Source of the DNA: Bacillota bacterium
Lineage (GTDB): Bacteria > Bacillota_A > Clostridia > Lachnospirales > WQUN01
Length of the DNA: 37,164 nucleotides
Direction: 5' to 3'
Assembly (NCBI GenBank): GCA_009786175.1
Contig: WQTQ01000228.1
Location: 1-37,164 of the forward strand
Shown: piece by piece, positions 24,120 to 33,118 of the stretch
Layout: every line of letters starts with the position of its first letter
How positions within the stretch are numbered: the first letter of the stretch is position 1
Translations under genes and position numbers: made by a program
Notes under the pieces: generated by a model
What the model saw: only the letters and a program-made list of their open reading frames with translations
Told to the model about the DNA's origin: nothing
Databases searched by the model: none

Positions 24120-24872
24120 TTATATTTGATTTGGTTTGTTTAGGTCATGATTTAGACGATACAGTATTATTGCGAAAATTGATGCACTTATGATAACTAA
24201 TTGTGCACCGGTTGGAGGTCTCCCACACAATTGAAATATTCCCTCGCCGAATACTTTATGGCAGAAACTGATAAAATTCATGATCGAAGTTAAAATTCCG
24301 ATTTCCATCCATTCCATGTAAGCAGCGATTATACTGAAAACAGAAAGAAGCCATACATTACGTAGTTTACCTTGTTCATCTACCTGCGCATTTTCTTTTA
24401 ATAGTTTGCGCATATCTCCAATAACACGGATAAATGCCGCCAGAAAAATCACTTTTATGATAGAGTTTCTAAAATAGAAAGAGAAAGAAAAGATATCGTG
24501 CAAGTTCATTGTGTCGTGCTGGATGTACGATGTATTATTTATTGATATGGGTATGCTAATAACATAAAATACCAGAAAAATAATTGTCCACATCCAAAAA
24601 AATGTAAGAACTCCGAAGGTGATTTTATGCCCGCGCTTACGCTTGCTTTCGATGAAAATCGCATACAGCCCTAATGTTGACAAAATCACAAATGTCATAG
24701 GAAATATTGTAGCTCCCCACCAGCGCGGAAGTGAAGTGATTTGAAACATCATGCCCACAAAACATAAAATTACCCCTATAAAAAACAACTTCCTACTGCA
24801 ATGTTTTTGTAAAATTTGAGAGAAGGTCACGTCGGTAGTTGTGTGATTGCCGGTTTGTATGGTTCCGTTCAT
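24120..24872 (-). CDS. Membrane protein of unknown function
   Basis: This 250-residue protein has about six membrane segments (near residues 30-48, 55-73, 88-110, 133-150, 175-195 and 222-240) and a short cytoplasmic N-terminus. No family motif is recognised. It lies between the S41 protease gene and fucI on the minus strand, with only 12 bases to fucI, so it may share that transcript. A split copy of the palindrome family ends 20 bases upstream of its start. Confidence 0.8.
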   Translation of the reverse strand: MNGTIQTGNHTTTDVTFSQILQKHCSRKLFFIGVILCFVGMMFQITSLPRWWGATIFPMTFVILSTLGLYAIFIESKRKRGHKITFGVLTFFWMWTIIFLVFYVISIPISINNTSYIQHDTMNLHDIFSFSFYFRNSIIKVIFLAAFIRVIGDMRKLLKENAQVDEQGKLRNVWLLSVFSIIAAYMEWMEIGILTSIMNFISFCHKVFGEGIFQLCGRPPTGAQLVIISASIFAIILYRLNHDLNKPNQI

Positions 24873-24892
24873 GTCGCATCACCGCTCTCTTC

Positions 24893-24932
24893 TACCCCCT
24901 GATATCATATTAGGAATGTGATATCAGGGGGT
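24893..24932. repeat. Palindrome copy C (opened variant with 11-base centre)
   Basis: The two arms CCCCCTGATATCA and TGATATCAGGGGG are separated by tattaggaatg. Compared with the other three copies, the central TGATATCA octamer is present twice, flanking the extra 11 bases. It lies between the S41 protease stop and the start of the membrane protein gene. Confidence 0.95.
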
Positions 24933-24945
24933 GAAAATTTGAAAA

Positions 24946-26799
24946 TCAATTTTCTGCTGCTTCCAACAAGAATTGAATTGCCGCTTCCATTAGTTCGTCC
25001 CGGCCTTCTGCTACGCCTGATACGGTGCGATGCACATAAATATCCGGGGACAGGCCAATACGCTGGGTTTGGCCGCCGTGTGGGGTGTAGACACCAAGGC
25101 CGGTGAACAATAGGCCAATGTCACCCGGTAGGTTTAAAGTCACAAAGTCTCCGTTTGCCCCAATAGAATTTGTACCCATTACGGTTACGTTTTCACCGTT
25201 ACGAAGAGACATTATTGCAAACTCCGGTCGGCTTTCACTGTTTTCGTCCATTAGTATAACAACATTTCTGTCATAAAAAAATGCGTTTGGGGTAGTAATG
25301 CCTCCGGAGTGCCCCCGGAATATATCTGCAAACACACTCGGGACAGACCGTGACGGTGCAGAAGTTTGTAATTCGGGATTTACTAACCCGATGTTGTTGT
25401 CCAATAGTTTATAAGATATTGTAGGGCGAGTTCGCATAAAGGCGAATGAATGACCGATAGACCCATATTGTCCCACAACCGAAAGTGTTACTTCTTCTCC
25501 ATTTCGAAGTACGCCTACCTCCATTACCGGCGAATATGACCTGATGACATCAAATTCCCGTACGATATATGCTAACGCTCTTTCATCACTAGGGGAGGAT
25601 AAATATTGCAGCATGTCTGCAACCAATTCATTTATATCAACGCCGTTTAATGTAAGAATAATATCCCCTCTGGATAATATACTTGTATGCGGGTAAACGA
25701 TTTCACTAACAACAAGCTTTCTTTCAGCTTCAACTAATACAACAGGTACTGCAAACCGGCCAAATTTTTCATTTAGGAATCTGAATCTGTACCAAAACCT
25801 GACATGTGCATCACGCAACCGTGATCTTAGTCTATTGCTGCCCTCCAGCATTTTGGGGATAGACTCCAACAATAGTCCATGCCAGCAATCATCGATTATG
25901 TCTAAATACGGAAAATAGTATTCCATTACGTTCCATAGGCGGAAAAGCCCCAGCAGGCGGCATCTCTCATCGGAAAAATTCATGTTTGGGTGGTGGTATT
26001 TGTTTGTAAACGTGCTGTTACCTGCGTGATTAAAATAAACGGGCCCCTGTGAAAAATCAAAAATTTGTATACGGTGAAACCGTGACAAAACTGTGTAAAG
26101 CGACTCACCCAAATATACTTCATTAATCCAGCTTTTATCAGCCATAGGGCGCAAGTTTAAGTAGTTGACGGTGCTAACCAGAGCATACTCTTCAATAAAT
26201 ATTTGCATAGCCGCCCAGCAAGAAACATATTCGTATTCCAATATGAAAGTGACAACATTATTAGTAGCCTCGGTCACTGCTTGAACATGCGCTTGTAGTA
26301 CTTCATCATCCAAGCCATGTGGAGTGTAATTAATTAAATGAAGTAAGTTTTGCAAATTTTCTTCATAGATCGCAACTAACGCCGTCCTATAGATTTCCCA
26401 ATCTAAATCATACCCATCATCACCAGGGCCTATAAAGCATTGGTAAAGTATATCATTCACATCATCTTCATTGGCAAACCGGACAAGGGGTATAAGGTTT
26501 AGCAGTTCTTCGTCCCAGCACTTTTCCCCTAAAAGGAACGCTCTGTGGGTGAACATGGTAAAGCCCCATACACGGGCCAGTTTTTGCAGGTTCCTTGCTT
26601 GGATGTAGATGTCCGGCACTGTTTCAACATTCCCGGATTGCACATAAATGTAAGGCGTCGCTTCCGGCAAATATTCTCCCGGTTCGGTTGAAGGGTTTTC
26701 TGCCGGATTGTATGTATCCGGGCTTGTTCCGCGAGGGCAGCCTGTCAGCCCTACAAGTATGGCAAAAGCAAATATCAAAACGAGCAGCAATTTTTTCAC
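24946..26799 (-). CDS. S41-family peptidase lipoprotein (C-terminal processing protease type)
   Basis: The protein has a lipoprotein signal (lipobox GLTGC, Cys21), a large N-terminal part of unknown fold, a segment LLGLFRLWNVMEYYFPYLD typical of Clostridia S41 proteins, a PDZ-like stretch (SILSRGDIILTLNGVDI), and the S41 catalytic region. In the last, VVILMDENSESRPEFAIMSLRNG carries the nucleophilic serine in SRPE and is followed by GTNSIGANGDF. It would act outside the membrane. The start is GTG at 26799 with GGAAGGAAG upstream. The target protein is unknown. Confidence 0.88.
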   Translation of the reverse strand: MKKLLLVLIFAFAILVGLTGCPRGTSPDTYNPAENPSTEPGEYLPEATPYIYVQSGNVETVPDIYIQARNLQKLARVWGFTMFTHRAFLLGEKCWDEELLNLIPLVRFANEDDVNDILYQCFIGPGDDGYDLDWEIYRTALVAIYEENLQNLLHLINYTPHGLDDEVLQAHVQAVTEATNNVVTFILEYEYVSCWAAMQIFIEEYALVSTVNYLNLRPMADKSWINEVYLGESLYTVLSRFHRIQIFDFSQGPVYFNHAGNSTFTNKYHHPNMNFSDERCRLLGLFRLWNVMEYYFPYLDIIDDCWHGLLLESIPKMLEGSNRLRSRLRDAHVRFWYRFRFLNEKFGRFAVPVVLVEAERKLVVSEIVYPHTSILSRGDIILTLNGVDINELVADMLQYLSSPSDERALAYIVREFDVIRSYSPVMEVGVLRNGEEVTLSVVGQYGSIGHSFAFMRTRPTISYKLLDNNIGLVNPELQTSAPSRSVPSVFADIFRGHSGGITTPNAFFYDRNVVILMDENSESRPEFAIMSLRNGENVTVMGTNSIGANGDFVTLNLPGDIGLLFTGLGVYTPHGGQTQRIGLSPDIYVHRTVSGVAEGRDELMEAAIQFLLEAAEN

Positions 26800-26853
26800 A
26801 CAAACACTTCCTTCCTATTGATATTCACCCCGGTCTATACGTTTTGCTGTCTC

Positions 26854-26880
26854 TTATAGAACATCTACAATGTTTTATAG
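26854..26880. repeat. Imperfect inverted repeat upstream of the S41 protease gene
   Basis: TATAGAACAT and ATGTTTTATA are arranged around CTACA with one mismatch. It lies 55 bases upstream of the GTG start of the S41 gene, in the 237-base gap between divergent genes, and could be an operator. Confidence 0.4.
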
Positions 26881-26978
26881 ATGGGCAGCAGACTAAGATT
26901 TTAGTAAAAATTCTGGAAGTTACACAATATTGTTCATATCCAGTTTAGTATAAGTCACGATTTTATTAGTGTCAACAC

Positions 26979-27008
26979 TTGCGGTGGCTATGCAAAGTGG
27001 CGTATAAT
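26979..27008 (+). promoter_or_regulatory. Candidate promoter of the esterase-to-rhamnosidase operon
   Basis: TTGCGG (26979-26984), an 18-base spacer and a perfect TATAAT (27003-27008) lie 28 bases upstream of the esterase start. Confidence 0.6.
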
Positions 27009-27036
27009 CATGTCATACATACGAGGAGTGATGATT

Positions 27037-28116
27037 ATGCGAATTAAGCCCACACCCCACTACTACACATCCATAGAGAGCCTGTGCGACATTTTTGATA
27101 AAGAAGCGCGGCAAATGCCGTGCCAAACAGAAAGTGTTGGGGCCTACAACGCCTGGAAAACTGCCGTCCGCCGCAAACTGGAGGGAGTAACCGGTATTTC
27201 ATTAATGGAAAAATGCGACTTGCAGCCCCGGCTTTTGGATACGGCCCGGTTAGACAGTGGCATAACGCGGGAAAAGAGGATTATCCAAACAGAAGCAAAG
27301 GTATGGATGCCGTTTTATGTACTTATCCCGGAAGGAGCAGGTGCGTCAACGCCCTGCATCATTGCAGCCCATGGCCATGTAATTTGCGGCAAGCTGGGCA
27401 CCGGCGGCAGAAGAGAATTTGAAGTAGTAAGTGAGCAAATAGATGTGTTCAACGCGGATTATGGGTTGAAGTTTGCCCAAGAAGGATATGTGGTTTTCTG
27501 CCCGGACGCCCGCGCTTTTGGCGAGCGGCGTGAAATTACCCGTCAGGGTGAAAGGGAAGACTACTTCATATGCAGCACTTGCGAGTATTTAAATAATATA
27601 GCAATTGCTTTGGGGCGTTCCCTTACAGGCATGTGGACATGGGATTTGATGCGTCTCATTGATTACATCGAGACACGGGACGACTGTGACGCATCGAGAA
27701 TTGGTTGTATGGGCCTTTCCGGTGGGGGCGCGCAAACCTTGTGGTTGACGGCAATGGACGACAGAGTTAAATGCGGCATTACCAGCGGATATTTTTACGG
27801 CATTAAAGACGCGCTGTTAAAGCTGCCCAATTGTTCTTGCAATTATGTCCCCGGCCTGTGGAAAGTAGTTGACATGGGTGACCTTGCCGCGCTGATTGCC
27901 CCGCGTCCGTTTATGATAGAAACCGGGGATGGAGACCCGCTAAACGGTGAAGGTAGGCTTGATAATGTATACAGTCAGGTAGAAATTGCGCGGGGTGCAT
28001 ATGAGCTGCTTGATGCAGGGGATAAACTTGTGCATGTAGTGGAGCAAGGCGGGCATAGGTGGTTTGGGAATAAGGCGGGATGGTTTATGAGGGAAGGGTT
28101 GACCCAACAATGCTAA
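27037..28116 (+). CDS. Alpha/beta hydrolase, acetyl-xylan-esterase/abhydrolase_7 type
   Basis: This 359-residue hydrolase has the nucleophile Ser228 in GLSGGG, an acid at Asp298 or Asp300 (ETGDGDP) and His340 (GGHRWFG). The first half has PCIIAAHGH as the oxyanion strand and GYVVFCPDARAFGERRE, as in acetyl esterases acting on sugars. There is no signal peptide. It likely removes acetyl groups from imported oligosaccharides, in keeping with the glycosidases downstream. The start at 27037 has GAGGAG eight bases upstream. The next gene overlaps its stop. Confidence 0.85.
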   Translation: MRIKPTPHYYTSIESLCDIFDKEARQMPCQTESVGAYNAWKTAVRRKLEGVTGISLMEKCDLQPRLLDTARLDSGITREKRIIQTEAKVWMPFYVLIPEGAGASTPCIIAAHGHVICGKLGTGGRREFEVVSEQIDVFNADYGLKFAQEGYVVFCPDARAFGERREITRQGEREDYFICSTCEYLNNIAIALGRSLTGMWTWDLMRLIDYIETRDDCDASRIGCMGLSGGGAQTLWLTAMDDRVKCGITSGYFYGIKDALLKLPNCSCNYVPGLWKVVDMGDLAALIAPRPFMIETGDGDPLNGEGRLDNVYSQVEIARGAYELLDAGDKLVHVVEQGGHRWFGNKAGWFMREGLTQQC

Positions 28117-29117
28117 ACCCGGCAATGCAAAACTACAATGAGTTACCCGACATTATGTATTTCGGTTCATCAAAACAAATGGACGAATTAAAAGGCAGAG
28201 TATTCCTAACGCCCCATATTGGCATAGCTTCCTTGTTTATTATTGACACAAACGACTTGTTCCGCTCATTTCCCAAGGGGTACAAAATTAGCTGCAATAT
28301 ATCTTATGACCAATGGGCCTGCGCAAACGAGTTATTAGCACAACCGCTAGATGTAGTTGATGCGCACCATAACATTCCTACATTTAGTAATACTTCTTCT
28401 TGCGGCCAATCTAGCGGATATATTCATGTAATTGACATCAGTAACGTAAAAGATAAAATGTCGCTGTTTACCACCAACAATCCAGACCGGGAGGTAATAT
28501 ACAACGGCGAAGAACCGCTGAACATTATTAAACGCATCCCTCATACCCTAAAATGGAATTTTACCTTCTGCCCGGAAGATGCAAAAAGACACGGGGCCGG
28601 AACCGCGGAACAAATGGAGATTACTATCCGTCTTGCAAAACCCGAAGACGTGCAACACATGGCAGAGGTGCTTATGCGTTCATGGGAAGTGGCTTACAAA
28701 GATATATTTTCGGCAGAGTATATCCGCGAGAAAAACGCTACCCGCCCGGCTTTGTTCAGGCGGGTTATTACCGACGATAATACAGAAGCTTTTGTGATTA
28801 TGTGCGGCAGTAAGGTCGTGGGCATTATGAGAGTCGCGCTGCCTCAAGATGATGATGTGGATGATGCGGTGTATGAATTGCACTATATTTATTTGCACCC
28901 GGATTATTTCCGTAGGGGTATTGGCACAAAGGCTATGAAATTTGCTTTTGACATTGCCAAGTCGAAGGGTAAAACAGTCATGTATGTGTGGGTTATCAGC
29001 GACAATGTAAACTCTATCAGGTTTTATGAAAAATGTGGCTTCATCCCGGACGGTAAAGTAATGGATAGTGCATGTGGCAAGGTAAATGGCAGAATCCGAA
29101 TGAGGAAAAATTTATAA
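28110..29117 (+). CDS. GNAT acetyltransferase with an N-terminal domain of uncertain (ADP-ribosyltransferase-like?) fold
   Basis: Residues 169-335 form a GNAT N-acetyltransferase domain, with the acetyl-CoA loop in YFRRGIGTKAMKFAFDIAKSKG and a C-terminal NSIRFYEKCGF. Residues 1-~165 are a separate domain opening with DIMYFGSSKQMDELKGRVFLTPHIGIASLFIID, which recalls the Y-x-G-S...T-P...A pattern of small ADP-ribosyltransferase-like domains. A later GYIHVIDISN and REVIYNGEEP would hold the remaining strands. The first domain's function is a guess. It overlaps the esterase stop and ends 20 bases before the GH78 gene, so it lies in a glycan operon. Confidence 0.8.
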   Translation: MLNPAMQNYNELPDIMYFGSSKQMDELKGRVFLTPHIGIASLFIIDTNDLFRSFPKGYKISCNISYDQWACANELLAQPLDVVDAHHNIPTFSNTSSCGQSSGYIHVIDISNVKDKMSLFTTNNPDREVIYNGEEPLNIIKRIPHTLKWNFTFCPEDAKRHGAGTAEQMEITIRLAKPEDVQHMAEVLMRSWEVAYKDIFSAEYIREKNATRPALFRRVITDDNTEAFVIMCGSKVVGIMRVALPQDDDVDDAVYELHYIYLHPDYFRRGIGTKAMKFAFDIAKSKGKTVMYVWVISDNVNSIRFYEKCGFIPDGKVMDSACGKVNGRIRMRKNL

Positions 29118-29137
29118 AAAACATACAGGAGGTTGAA

Positions 29138-31738
29138 ATGAAAATCACATCATGTAAAACAAACCACATAGAAAATCCACTGGGCTTTTTTATGGACGAG
29201 GCTGTTGTAACCTGGGTGGCTTGCGATACACAGGCCAAGCGGCAAAAGTTTGCTCGCGTAATTGTGGCAACAGACTGCATCATGAAGTACGTCATTTATG
29301 ACAGCGGCATGGTGAAATCTTTAGACAGCTGCGGTTTCACCCTGCCTATTAAACTGCAGCCGCGGACACGCTACTACTGGACAGTAACTGTAGAGGGCGA
29401 CAACGGCGAAAGTGCCACTTCCGGCGTTAACTGGTTTGAGACAGCGAAAATGGATGAACCTTGGCAAGCGAAGTGGCTAACACCGCCATGGAAACAAGAG
29501 CCAAGAGTTGACGAATGTGAACACCCACATATTAGGAAGGAGTTCGTACTGGATGGCAGCAAAAAAATCGCCAACGCCCGCGCCTACATTACGGGCATGG
29601 GCATTTACGAATTATTCCTAAACGGCAGCCGCATAGGTGATGAATTTTTGGCCCCTTACTGCAACGCTTACGACGCTTGGGTGCAGTACCAAACCTATGA
29701 TGTAACTGACGCGCTTCAAAATAGTGAAAACGCCATTGGCGTAATGCTGGCAAACGGCTGGGCCAAAGGCCGCTTTGCCCTGGGCGATGCCCATTCCCCA
29801 TATACAAACCGTTTTTCCGTAATTTGCGAACTGCACGTTACCTATGAGGATGGCAGCAGTGATGTAATACCCACCGATTCAAGTTGGCTGTGTAGGCCGT
29901 CTCCAATCCTGTTCGACAACATTTATGATGGCGTAGTTTATGACGCAAACTTAGAAATCACAAATTGGTGCAACACCGGGTTAAAGGACGTGAACGGCTG
30001 GCTTCCAATGGAAGTGATTGAACCGGCAGAACTTGGCACCCTAACCGCAAGATTATCCCTGCCGGTTAAATGCATGGAAGAAATAAAGCCTGTAGCCTTG
30101 ATAAAAACCCCGGCGGGTGAAACGGTAATTGACATGGGCCAAAATATGGTTGGCTGGATAAAGATGCGAATTGATGCGCCAAAGGGTACAAAGATTACCG
30201 TCAGCCATGGCGAAATATTACAAAACGACAATTTTTACCGTGACAATTTGCGTTCCGCCGCTGCAATATACACCTATATCGCCGACGGTACAGAAAAAAT
30301 TGTAGAGCCGCGCTTCACATTTTACGGTTTCCGCTATGCCAAAATAGAAGGCATAGAAAATGTCCGTTTAGAAGACTTCACAGGCTGCGTCCTGTATTCG
30401 CAGCTTGACACAATCGGAAATATCGAAACAAGCGACTCGCGGGTAAACCGCCTGTTCCTAAACGCCATGTGGGGCCAGAAGGGTAACTTCCTGGACGTAC
30501 CGACAGACTGCCCGCAACGCGACGAGCGTATGGGCTGGACAGGGGATACACAGGTTTTCACAGGCACAGCCATGTTCAACATGGATTCCTACGCCTTCTA
30601 CATGAAGTTTATGTATGACTTGTACGAGGAGCAACGCCGCTGCGACGGCATGGTTCCTTCCTTTGTGCCAATGTTTGTACAAAACCGCCCACAAGAAGCA
30701 AGCGGGATGCTTGGCTGCTGCGCCTGGGCAGACTGTGCAACAATTGTGCCAACGGAAGTTTATTTGCACACCGGCGACGATACAATTTTGCGTAAGCAAT
30801 ATCAAAGCATGAAGGACTGGGTGGACTGGATTACACGCAAATGCACCAAAGACAATACCGGCAAACTGTGGACAGAAGGTTTCCACTTTGGGGATTGGCT
30901 TGCGCTGGATGGTGATAAAGACGAACATGGCCGCCCGGGCGTGTTTGGCGGTACTCCAACAAGTTACTTGGCAAGCGCGTTTTATAGATATTCGTCCATG
31001 CTGGTGTCCAAGGCCGCCGCAACTTTGGGCTATAAAGAAGACGCGGTAAAATACGCGGAATTGTCTGCCCAGGTGCGTGAAGCGATTCAAAGTGAATTTT
31101 ACACTGCCGACGGCAAACTGAAAATAGATACTCAAACCGCCTACATTTTAGCCATCCACTTCGACCTGACAGACAACAAAGCTGAAATGGTTGCGGGCCT
31201 TAAGAAACTGCTTGAAGCAAATGATGTACATCTTACCACAGGCTTTATAGGCACGCCATATTTGTGCAGGGTGCTTTCCAACAACGGAGAATCTGAAACT
31301 GCGTACCAGCTGTTCTTCAACGATGACTACCCAAGCTGGCTGTACCCTGTAGGTATGGGTGCCACCACCATTTGGGAACGTTGGAACAGCGTACTGCCGG
31401 ACGGCAGTATTTCCGACACGGGAATGAACTCCTTAAACCACTATGCCTACGGCAGCATCGCCGAGTGGATGTATCGCGACATGTGTGGCATTAACCCGGT
31501 AGAATGCGCCCCGGGCTTTAAGAAAATTTACTTTAAACCGGAGCCAAATAAACGGCTGAGTTTTGCCAACGCGGAAGTTAACACCGCAATGGGGCTTGTA
31601 AAATGCGGCTGGAAGTACAACAGTGACGGCACAGTTACAATTGAAGCGACAGTGCCCTTTAACGCGGAAGCGGAAATTTTACTGCCAAATGGTAAGCGCG
31701 AAGTACTTGAAGCAGGGGAGTATAGTTTTACGGTATAA
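29138..31738 (+). CDS. Alpha-L-rhamnosidase, GH78
   Basis: This 866-residue enzyme releases terminal alpha-L-rhamnose from oligosaccharides or glycosides. It has the N-terminal fibronectin-like and beta domains (LPIKLQPRTRYYWTVTV, then ITGMGIYELFLNGSRIGDEFLAP) and the (alpha/alpha)6 catalytic domain with the GH78 signature DVPTDCPQRDERMGWTGDTQ. Late blocks include GMGATTIWERWNS, in which Glu is a likely catalytic residue, and SLNHYAYGSIAEWMYR. No signal peptide is present, so it works in the cytoplasm. AGGAGG lies five bases upstream of the start. Confidence 0.96.
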   Translation: MKITSCKTNHIENPLGFFMDEAVVTWVACDTQAKRQKFARVIVATDCIMKYVIYDSGMVKSLDSCGFTLPIKLQPRTRYYWTVTVEGDNGESATSGVNWFETAKMDEPWQAKWLTPPWKQEPRVDECEHPHIRKEFVLDGSKKIANARAYITGMGIYELFLNGSRIGDEFLAPYCNAYDAWVQYQTYDVTDALQNSENAIGVMLANGWAKGRFALGDAHSPYTNRFSVICELHVTYEDGSSDVIPTDSSWLCRPSPILFDNIYDGVVYDANLEITNWCNTGLKDVNGWLPMEVIEPAELGTLTARLSLPVKCMEEIKPVALIKTPAGETVIDMGQNMVGWIKMRIDAPKGTKITVSHGEILQNDNFYRDNLRSAAAIYTYIADGTEKIVEPRFTFYGFRYAKIEGIENVRLEDFTGCVLYSQLDTIGNIETSDSRVNRLFLNAMWGQKGNFLDVPTDCPQRDERMGWTGDTQVFTGTAMFNMDSYAFYMKFMYDLYEEQRRCDGMVPSFVPMFVQNRPQEASGMLGCCAWADCATIVPTEVYLHTGDDTILRKQYQSMKDWVDWITRKCTKDNTGKLWTEGFHFGDWLALDGDKDEHGRPGVFGGTPTSYLASAFYRYSSMLVSKAAATLGYKEDAVKYAELSAQVREAIQSEFYTADGKLKIDTQTAYILAIHFDLTDNKAEMVAGLKKLLEANDVHLTTGFIGTPYLCRVLSNNGESETAYQLFFNDDYPSWLYPVGMGATTIWERWNSVLPDGSISDTGMNSLNHYAYGSIAEWMYRDMCGINPVECAPGFKKIYFKPEPNKRLSFANAEVNTAMGLVKCGWKYNSDGTVTIEATVPFNAEAEILLPNGKREVLEAGEYSFTV

Positions 31739-31837
31739 TGTTAACGACGCGTCTGGGACCGCGCCTTGCAGTGTCGTTTGTAAGGCGTGAAGCCTCGGAG
31801 TATTAACTACGTCGAATGCATCATGATGTGACTGGGC

Positions 31838-31857
31838 ACCCCCTGATATCAGGGGGT
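31838..31857. repeat. Palindrome copy D (CCCCCTGATATCAGGGGG family)
   Basis: A perfect 20-bp copy lies 22 bases upstream of the Gfo/Idh start, next to its ribosome binding site. The rest of the 141-base gap holds a small CGCCTT/AAGGCG hairpin but no T run, so there is no clear terminator after the rhamnosidase gene. Confidence 0.95.
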
Positions 31858-31879
31858 ACAAAGCTCTAAGGAGGAGAAA

Positions 31880-33118
31880 ATGAAACCAATCAAACTTATC
31901 ACAATCGGCGCGGGTGCCCGCGGCAATACCTACTCTGCCTACACCCTGGACCGGCCGGATCAATTCGAAATTGTTGGCGTGGCAGAGCCTCACGTAGCCC
32001 GCAGGGAAGCATTCCGCCAAAAGTATAACCTGCCCCAGGAAGACTGCCTGTATACCTGGGAAGACGTTTTTGCCCGGTCCAAATGGGCAGACGCCGTACT
32101 GATTTGCACCCAAGACAACATGCACTACGGCCCTGCCATGGCGGCAATTGCCCAGGGCTACGACATTTTGCTGGAGAAACCCGTTTCCCCGTCGGAAAAA
32201 GAGTGCTTCGAAATTGCAGAAGCCGCAAAAGCCGCAGGTGTAAAAGTAGTGGTATGTCATACGATGCGCTACTCACCGTTTTTTCAAAAGGTGAAAGAAA
32301 TTTTAGACAGCGGAGCCATTGGCGAAATCGTATCATTCGTTCACTTGGAAAATGTGGGCGATATTCATCAATCCCACAGTTTTGTACGTGGTCATTGGCG
32401 CAACTCGATAGAAAGCAGCCCGATGATACTTGCAAAGTCCTGTCACGATTTGGACGCGCTGCAGTGGCTAATTAACAAAAAATGTCTGGCAATTTCCTCT
32501 TTTGGTTCGCTGAAGTACTTCAATGAAGCAAACCGCCCGCCAAATGCACCGCCCCGTTGCACAGACGGCTGCCCGGTTGCGGATTGCCCATACGATGCCC
32601 GTAAACTGTACCTTTACAGCGATGATCAGTGGTGGTTCCGCCCTGTTGCCGTTGGCCATGCCATGCCTACAGACGCGGAAGTGGAAGCCGCCCTTAAAAC
32701 TGGCCCATATGGCAGGTGCGTGTTCCAGTGCGACAATGATGTGGTAGACCACCAGGTTACAAACATGCTGTTTGAAGACGGCGTTACCGTAATGTTTTCC
32801 ATGTGCGCCTTTACGCCGGAAACTAGCCGCTCCCTTAAGGTTATGGGGACAAAAGGCCAGTTGAAAGCCCACACATCACATAATGCCATCCTTGTGTACG
32901 ACTTTACTACCCGGGAAGAAAAGGAATATTTTGCGGAAGTAAAAGAAGGCGGCCACGGTGGCGGCGACGTTGGTATAATGGAGACTTTTTACCAATACTT
33001 GCACGACCAAATCAGCAGCGATAAAGTTTCCGAAGTGGGTATTTCCGCGCAAAACCATAGGCTGTGCTTTGCGGCGGAAGAATCCCGTGTGAACGGTGGA
33101 AAGGTAATAAACCTATGA
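31880..33118 (+). CDS. Gfo/Idh/MocA family oxidoreductase
   Basis: This 412-residue NAD(P)-dependent sugar dehydrogenase-like protein has the N-terminal Rossmann motif (ITIGAGARG, residues 7-15) and the family's Glu-Lys-Pro at 99-101 (ILLEKPVS). HTMRYSPFF in the catalytic half and a Cys-rich stretch (PPRCTDGCPVADCPYDARK) resemble glycoside-related Clostridia members. Relatives oxidise sugars or cleave glycosides by a redox mechanism. It overlaps the fucosidase gene by four bases and has AAGGAGGAG upstream. Confidence 0.92.
   Translation: MKPIKLITIGAGARGNTYSAYTLDRPDQFEIVGVAEPHVARREAFRQKYNLPQEDCLYTWEDVFARSKWADAVLICTQDNMHYGPAMAAIAQGYDILLEKPVSPSEKECFEIAEAAKAAGVKVVVCHTMRYSPFFQKVKEILDSGAIGEIVSFVHLENVGDIHQSHSFVRGHWRNSIESSPMILAKSCHDLDALQWLINKKCLAISSFGSLKYFNEANRPPNAPPRCTDGCPVADCPYDARKLYLYSDDQWWFRPVAVGHAMPTDAEVEAALKTGPYGRCVFQCDNDVVDHQVTNMLFEDGVTVMFSMCAFTPETSRSLKVMGTKGQLKAHTSHNAILVYDFTTREEKEYFAEVKEGGHGGGDVGIMETFYQYLHDQISSDKVSEVGISAQNHRLCFAAEESRVNGGKVINL

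Noticed and set aside
30458..31135. 225-codon minus-strand frame inside the rhamnosidase gene
   Set aside because: Antisense shadow of the GH78 catalytic domain; its composition follows from the codon use of the real gene.
31679..32435. Minus-strand frames over the Gfo/Idh gene
   Set aside because: They overlap the Rossmann and EKP regions of a clear oxidoreductase and have no supporting signals.
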